Assembly: GCA_050942995.1 (NCBI GenBank)
Contig: JBMNOI010000087.1
Location: 1 to 15,875 of the forward strand
From: JBMNOI01 sp050942995
GTDB taxonomy: Bacteria; Chloroflexota; Anaerolineae; UBA1429
Reading direction: 5' to 3'
Length of the DNA: 15,875 nucleotides
Below are positions 12,586 through 15,875 of the stretch, piece by piece. Within the stretch, counting starts at the first letter, position 1, and each line of letters starts with the position of its first letter. A program made the translations under genes and the position numbers. Under the pieces are notes generated by a model, which had not been told where the DNA came from, did not search any database, and saw only the letters and a program-made list of their open reading frames with translations.

Positions 12586-14100
12586 TCAGGACTCGATCCA
12601 GCCGCGCGAGCGCTCGACGGCCTTGCGCCAGCCGGCATAGCCCTCGGCGCGGGTCTCGTCATCCCAGACGGGCTCGAATGTGCGCTCGACCTGCCAGTTC
12701 TGACGCAGATCCTCCAGGTTATCCCAAAAGCCGACGGCCAAACCGGCCATATAGGCCGAGCCCAACGCCGTGGTCTCGCGCACCACCGGGCGAATGACCG
12801 ACTTGCCCAGGATATCGGCCTGCATCTGCATCAACAAATCGTTCACCGAAGCGCCGCCGTCCACCTTGAGCGCGCGCAGGGCAATGCCCGAATCTTGCTC
12901 CATCGCTTCCAGCACTTCGCGTGCCTGATAGCAGATCGATTCCAGCGTCGCACGCACCAGGTGGGCGCGGGTAGCATAGCGGGTCAGCCCCACGATGGCG
13001 CCGCGGGCATACATATCCCAGTGTGGGGCGAACAGTCCGGAAAAGGCGGGCACGAAATAGACGCCGCCCGAATCCTCCACCGTCGCGGCGATCTCTTCGG
13101 TCTCGGCGGCGTTCTGAATGAGGCCCAGGTTGTCGCGCAACCACTGCACGGCCGCGCCGGTGACGGCGATAGAGCCCTCCAGTGCGTAGCGGCATTTGCC
13201 CGGCTCCAGACCATAGGCCACCGTCGTCAGCAGGCCTGCCTTGGACGGAACCGGCTGATCGCCGGTGTTCATGAGCAGGAATGAGCCGGTGCCGTACGTG
13301 TTCTTGGCCTCGCCGGGGGCCAGGCAGGTCTGCCCCACCAGCGCGCCGTGCTGATCGCCCAGGTAGCCACATACCGGCACGCCACCGCCCAGCGGGCTGG
13401 AGGCGATCGTCACGCCACCGGTCTGCCGGTCGCTGGAGGGGCGGATGGCCGGCAACATGCTTGCCGGGATACCGAACAGATCGAGCATGTCGGGATCCCA
13501 TTCCAGCGTCTGCAGGTTCATCAGCATGGTACGCGAGGCGTTCGTCACGTCGGTAATGTGCACGCCTCCCTGAGGGCCGCCGGTGAGATTCCAGATCAGC
13601 CAGCTATCCACCGTGCCAAAGAGGGCATCGCCGCGCTCGGCGGCCTCGCGCAGGCCGGGCACGTGATCCAGCATCCAGCGGAGCTTGGTCCCCGAAAAAT
13701 AGGTGGCGACGACCAACCCCGTGCGCTCGCGGATAAACGGTTCCACGCCGTCGTCGATCAGCTTCTGGCACATCTCGCGGGTGCGGGTGCACTGCCACAC
13801 CAGAGCGTTGCCATAGGGTCGACCGGTATGCCGATCCCACACGACAACGGTTTCGCGCTGATTGGTGATGCCCAGCGCCGCGATATCGCCGGGGTTCGCG
13901 CCGGCGCGCTCCAGGGCGCCGCGCAATACCTCATTCGACTGCTGCCAGATCTCTAGCGCGTCGTGCTCGACCCAGCCGGGCCGGGGAAAGATCTGCCGGT
14001 GCTCCTGATAATCCGATGCCACTATACAGCCTGCGTGATCAAAGAGGATGCAGCGCGTTCCGGTCGTACCTTGATCGATGGCTGCTACGTATTTGCTCAT
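12586..14100 (-). CDS. glpK: Glycerol kinase
   Basis: The 504-residue protein is a full-length FGGY-family glycerol kinase (usual length about 500). It opens with the ATP-binding AIDQGTTGTRCILFD and carries FGGY signature 1 (YFSGTKLRWMLDH) and GTVDSWLIWNLTGG. It also has SMLPAIRPSS, the GTGSFLLMNTG phosphate loop, and the signature 2 region around KVDGGASVND. It phosphorylates glycerol to glycerol-3-phosphate in the cytoplasm, feeding the dehydrogenase encoded next. The segment where Firmicute enzymes carry the HPr-phosphorylated histidine reads GGVTIASSPLGGG with no His, so PTS control is unlikely. The ATG at 14100 has GAGGAG ten bases upstream. It is the first gene of the four-gene operon; no glpF or GlpR-type regulator is in the window. 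Confidence 0.97.
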   Translation of the reverse strand: MSKYVAAIDQGTTGTRCILFDHAGCIVASDYQEHRQIFPRPGWVEHDALEIWQQSNEVLRGALERAGANPGDIAALGITNQRETVVVWDRHTGRPYGNALVWQCTRTREMCQKLIDDGVEPFIRERTGLVVATYFSGTKLRWMLDHVPGLREAAERGDALFGTVDSWLIWNLTGGPQGGVHITDVTNASRTMLMNLQTLEWDPDMLDLFGIPASMLPAIRPSSDRQTGGVTIASSPLGGGVPVCGYLGDQHGALVGQTCLAPGEAKNTYGTGSFLLMNTGDQPVPSKAGLLTTVAYGLEPGKCRYALEGSIAVTGAAVQWLRDNLGLIQNAAETEEIAATVEDSGGVYFVPAFSGLFAPHWDMYARGAIVGLTRYATRAHLVRATLESICYQAREVLEAMEQDSGIALRALKVDGGASVNDLLMQMQADILGKSVIRPVVRETTALGSAYMAGLAVGFWDNLEDLRQNWQVERTFEPVWDDETRAEGYAGWRKAVERSRGWIES

Positions 14101-14133
14101 GATTTACCATCTCCTCGCCGGGATTGATTACAT

Positions 14134-14162
14134 ACTCTATACACGATGATGCGGCCGGTCAA
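14134..14162 (-). promoter_or_regulatory. Probable promoter of the glycerol operon
   Basis: Minus-strand TTGACC (14157-14162) is followed after 17 bases by TAGAGT (14134-14139), or after 15 bases by TATAGA (14136-14141). The implied leader is about 25-35 nt to the glpK ATG. The -35 is good and the -10 only fair. Confidence 0.42.
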
Positions 14163-14209
14163 ACAGCGGGCAGCGGCCGTAGCCACGAGTCGTTCATGGT
14201 GTTAAGAAT

Positions 14210-14226
14210 GGTTGACGGCATCAACC
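14210..14226. promoter_or_regulatory. Inverted repeat upstream of glpK, possible operator
   Basis: GGTTGA (14210-14215) and TCAACC (14221-14226) form a six-base dyad with a five-base spacer in the divergent region between glpK and a small plus-strand frame. It lies about 50 bases upstream of the glpK -35 box, which suits an activator or a looping repressor. The binding protein is unknown. Confidence 0.28.
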
Positions 14227-14261
14227 TGTGCCGCTCTACGCCAGGAGGAAAAGAGGCGTTT

Positions 14262-14342
14262 ATGGCCGAGACGCTCACCATTCTGTCGCTGTTTCTGTGT
14301 CTTGCGCTGCTCTCGATGGGCAGCCGAACCCGTGGCGGCTAA
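14262..14342 (+). CDS. Possible 26-residue single-span membrane peptide
   Basis: A short frame starts at an ATG with AGAGG five bases upstream and a perfect AGGAGG slightly further away. It encodes a 26-residue peptide whose residues 5-19 (LTILSLFLCLALLSM) form a hydrophobic helix, followed by a short basic tail (GSRTRGG). It is divergent from glpK. Frames this short occur by chance, no convincing promoter is seen, and the downstream hairpin lacks a plus-strand T run. The combination of ribosome site and clean membrane helix is the only support. Confidence 0.33.
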   Translation: MAETLTILSLFLCLALLSMGSRTRGG

Positions 14343-14354
14343 ATGACAACCAAA

Positions 14355-14384
14355 GGACGGCCAGGGCATCTGCCCTGGCCGTCC
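14355..14384 (-). terminator. Strong hairpin, probable terminator after the rubrerythrin remnant
   Basis: GGACGGCCAGGGC (14355-14367) pairs perfectly with GCCCTGGCCGTCC (14372-14384) across a four-base loop. The minus-strand 3' side reads TTTGGTTGTCATTT, a modest T tract; the plus-strand side reads AAAACGG. It therefore fits best as the end of the pfpI-SOR-rubrerythrin transcript, although it may act from both sides. Confidence 0.6.
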
Positions 14385-14391
14385 AAAACGG

Positions 14392-14792
14392 TCAATTAAC
14401 GCCGAACTGGGTGTCTCCATCGGGGCACTGATCGGTAATCGGTAGCCCGTCGGGAGTGATATGGCCACACCGCGGGCACATACACCGTCCCGATGGCGTA
14501 ATCCTCGCCCGCCTCGGCAGACTCTCCGGCCTGCTCGAGCAACGCGGCACGAGTCCGTTCGGCCTGCCAGGCCGGTCAAAACTCTGCAACGCGCCGCCTT
14601 GCGCACAAAAAGCCCTTGCCCTCGATGGCTCCATCCAGGTTCTGCGCCGTAGAGCCCGACCCAAACCGGCACGAACCCGTCCTTCTCGTCCTTTTGGGCA
14701 TAGATCAGGTAACGCATGTGCGCCTGACTCTCACCGGCAAAGATGCTTTGCAGATAACTGACCGTCATTGCATGCATCGAGCGACTCTTCAT
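14392..14792 (-). pseudogene. Rubrerythrin pseudogene
   Basis: The N-terminus from the ATG at 14792 is clear rubrerythrin (MKSRSMHAMTVSYLQ, then FAGESQAHMRYLIYAQK and EKDGF). The reading then changes frame to GSTAQNLDGAIEGK, skipping about 25 residues that would hold diiron ligands. A further fragment (QSFD, then AWQAERTRAALLEQAGES and EDYAIGTVYV) has lost the TFEVEEMYP-type helix. The rubredoxin-like tail CPRCGHITPDGLPITDQCP appears only after another shift, and its second CPxC reads CPDGD. At least three frame changes and two sizeable internal deletions show it cannot make a working peroxide reductase. It follows the superoxide reductase gene by 45 bases, the usual pairing for oxygen defence in anaerobes. 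Confidence 0.85.
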
Positions 14793-14837
14793 TGATATGG
14801 TACGTCGATATCGAATCGCCGTCGCGTGATGCACAGC

Positions 14838-15233
14838 CTAGCTAACGGCGATCTCCTTGGTATACTCCCACAACCCATGAATGTTGCAGAACGCAATGGC
14901 GTGCAGGGTGCCCGGCTTGTTGATCTTGAGAGCCGTGGTCACCTCGTGATGAGTGTAGACGGGTCCGGTATTGGGACCACCGACTGATTCACCATGCGCG
15001 GAAAATTGGTACTGGCCCACCTCGTAGGTAAACTTTTCTCCCTCGGGATGGAAGTAGAGGTTGATGTACCGGATATGATGCTCGGTGGTGTTCGGATGGG
15101 CGATCTCTTTGCCCAACGTCACCTTGGCCTCAAACATCTCGTCTGCCTTGACCGTGTCCGGGCACTCGATCACCGGTACGTGCTTTTCCTTCTTCCAGTC
15201 GTCGTGCTGAATCCGATCTCCCAAATACGGCAT
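14838..15233 (-). CDS. Superoxide reductase (neelaredoxin, class II, one iron)
   Basis: The 131-residue protein is a one-iron superoxide reductase, which converts superoxide to hydrogen peroxide without releasing oxygen. The centre-II ligands are all in place by alignment to known enzymes: His18 in EKHVP with the flexible Glu16, His46 (AHPNTTEHH), His52, Cys116 and His119 (FCNIHG). It lacks the N-terminal desulforedoxin domain of two-iron desulfoferrodoxins. I chose the ATG at 15233 because AGGAGG lies eight bases upstream and homologous proteins start with a similar short segment; a longer frame from 15281 starts at an unsupported GTG. It is cytoplasmic. Neighbours are a PfpI-like stress protein upstream and a broken rubrerythrin downstream, so the normal partner for removing the peroxide is missing here. 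Confidence 0.93.
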   Translation of the reverse strand: MPYLGDRIQHDDWKKEKHVPVIECPDTVKADEMFEAKVTLGKEIAHPNTTEHHIRYINLYFHPEGEKFTYEVGQYQFSAHGESVGGPNTGPVYTHHEVTTALKINKPGTLHAIAFCNIHGLWEYTKEIAVS

Positions 15234-15238
15234 TACAT

Positions 15239-15295
15239 CTACCTCCTGACAATTTCTGGCTGAAGTATCGCCAAACGCCACATACGTACCTGCAA
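15239..15295 (-). CDS. Possible 18-codon leader peptide upstream of superoxide reductase
   Basis: A TTG codon at 15295 has GGGAGG (15304-15309) eight bases upstream and opens an 18-codon frame. Its last sense codons (AGG AGG) are the ribosome site of the superoxide reductase gene, and its TAG falls between that site and the ATG. Ribosomes finishing the leader would therefore sit on the next gene's ribosome site. The GGAGGTAGAT decamer is duplicated at both ribosome sites. It may be a chance product of that duplication. Confidence 0.22.
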   Translation of the reverse strand: MQVRMWRLAILQPEIVRR

Positions 15296-15358
15296 AGTAT
15301 CTACCTCCCTTCTGGCGGGCCTGCCCTGCATGAGATGTTTGGCGCCAGGAGTGGCATT

Positions 15359-15875
15359 CTAGGCGCTCAGAACGTCAATGATGGCCGGCAGGAAAGCAGG
15401 CAGATCGGCCGGCGTCCTGGAGGTAACCAGGTTGCCGTCTACTACAACCTCCTGGTCGAGATAGATCGCCCCGGCATTGACCATGTCGTCCTTGATCGCG
15501 GCGACACAGGTGGCCTGTTTACCCTTGAGAATACCCGCCGAGATGGGCACCCATCCGGCATGGCAAATGGCGGCCACCAGCCCGCCCTTTTCAAAAACGC
15601 CACGGACCAGATCCAGCACGGCGGGGTAGCGCCGCAGCCTGTCCGGGGCAAACCCTCCGGGGATCACCACCCCGTCGAAATCATCGGCGGTGACATCGGC
15701 GGCCGCGACCTCGGCCGGGGCGGGATAGCCGTACTTGCTCTGGTACGTCTTGACCTCAGGCCCCACCAGCCGAACGCTGGCCCCCTCTTCCAGGAGACGG
15801 TAGTAAGGATACCACAGTTCGAGATCTTCGTACACTTCTTCAACCAGAACCGCAACGCGCTTACCTTGCAGACGC
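15359..15875 (-). CDS. DJ-1/PfpI family protein (5' end cut by window)
   Basis: The visible frame runs from the window edge to the stop at 15359, about 171 residues, lacking only a few N-terminal residues. It starts within a RLQGKRVAVLVEEVYED segment that contains the conserved first strand and the acidic residue of the family. The nucleophile Cys lies in the elbow AAICHAGWVP, and the C-terminal part (NLVTSRTPADLPAF) is typical of PfpI-like proteins such as general stress protein 18. Family members are assigned protease, deglycase or chaperone roles, and activity cannot be decided from sequence. An internal GTG at 15835 is not needed as a start because coding continues upstream. It is followed by superoxide reductase on the same strand after about 125 bases, suggesting a shared stress-defence role. 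Confidence 0.92.
   Translation of the reverse strand, partial: RLQGKRVAVLVEEVYEDLELWYPYYRLLEEGASVRLVGPEVKTYQSKYGYPAPAEVAAADVTADDFDGVVIPGGFAPDRLRRYPAVLDLVRGVFEKGGLVAAICHAGWVPISAGILKGKQATCVAAIKDDMVNAGAIYLDQEVVVDGNLVTSRTPADLPAFLPAIIDVLSA

Noticed and set aside
12582..12662. Upstream extension of the G3P dehydrogenase frame to 12662
   Set aside because: The extra 27 residues lie inside the end of glpK, are Ala/Pro/Arg-rich, and precede the normal family N-terminus.
14202..14834. A single 210-residue minus-strand protein across the rubrerythrin region
   Set aside because: Only its first segment resembles rubrerythrin. The remainder is out-of-frame Arg-rich sequence, so it is a read-through of a pseudogene and not a gene.
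1..15875. CRISPR arrays, insertion sequences, prophage genes, tRNA or rRNA genes
   Set aside because: No regularly spaced repeats, transposase or phage-like frames, or conserved RNA motifs were found on either strand.

Overview
The window looks like chromosomal DNA from a high-GC, probably anaerobic or oxygen-sensitive bacterium, most plausibly a member of the Chloroflexota (Anaerolineae-like). The reasons are gene content and signals. There is a GlpK / FAD-dependent G3P dehydrogenase / FAD oxidoreductase / DUF1667 glycerol operon typical of anaerobes, a one-iron superoxide reductase with a decayed rubrerythrin beside it, and a two-domain lipoprotein of a kind I associate with Chloroflexi. 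There are also GAAC-N4-GTTC LexA boxes, the type used by Gram-positives and, from memory, by Chloroflexi. The taxonomic call is inference; no rRNA or tRNA gene is visible.

Layout. A divergent YchF/OBG-family ATPase gene (68-1147, +) converges on a GH43 glycosidase gene (1244-2758, -) across a bidirectional terminator. Upstream on the minus strand are a beta-lactamase-fold serine hydrolase (2841-4046) and a two-domain lipoprotein (4143-5120). A gene-poor stretch of about 730 bases (5121-5849) follows. It holds a structured element just upstream of the lipoprotein start, a promoter-to-terminator unit that could be a small RNA of about 140 nt, and an operator-like dyad. mutS2 (5896-8310, -) has its own terminator and a strong TTGACA/TATACT promoter.

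Divergent from mutS2 is the most interesting part of the window. A near-consensus sigma-70 promoter carries two LexA-type boxes, one in its spacer and one at the expected start site. It drives a 78-residue protein with an N-terminal hydrophobic helix and a very arginine-rich tail. The arrangement resembles SOS-induced small membrane division inhibitors (YneA, SidA, DivS, ChiZ) without obvious sequence kinship. A 108-residue orphan protein follows, preceded by a terminator-like leader hairpin.

From 9359 leftwards-transcribed genes resume. The glycerol operon (glpK 14100 to DUF1667 9412) has tight or overlapping junctions and ends in a 14-bp bidirectional terminator. Its products would phosphorylate glycerol and oxidise glycerol-3-phosphate, passing electrons through the FAD/Fe-S partners. 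The right end is an oxidative-stress group on the minus strand: a DJ-1/PfpI protein cut by the window edge, superoxide reductase, and a rubrerythrin pseudogene with deletions and frameshifts. Between that group and glpK lies a possible 26-residue membrane peptide.
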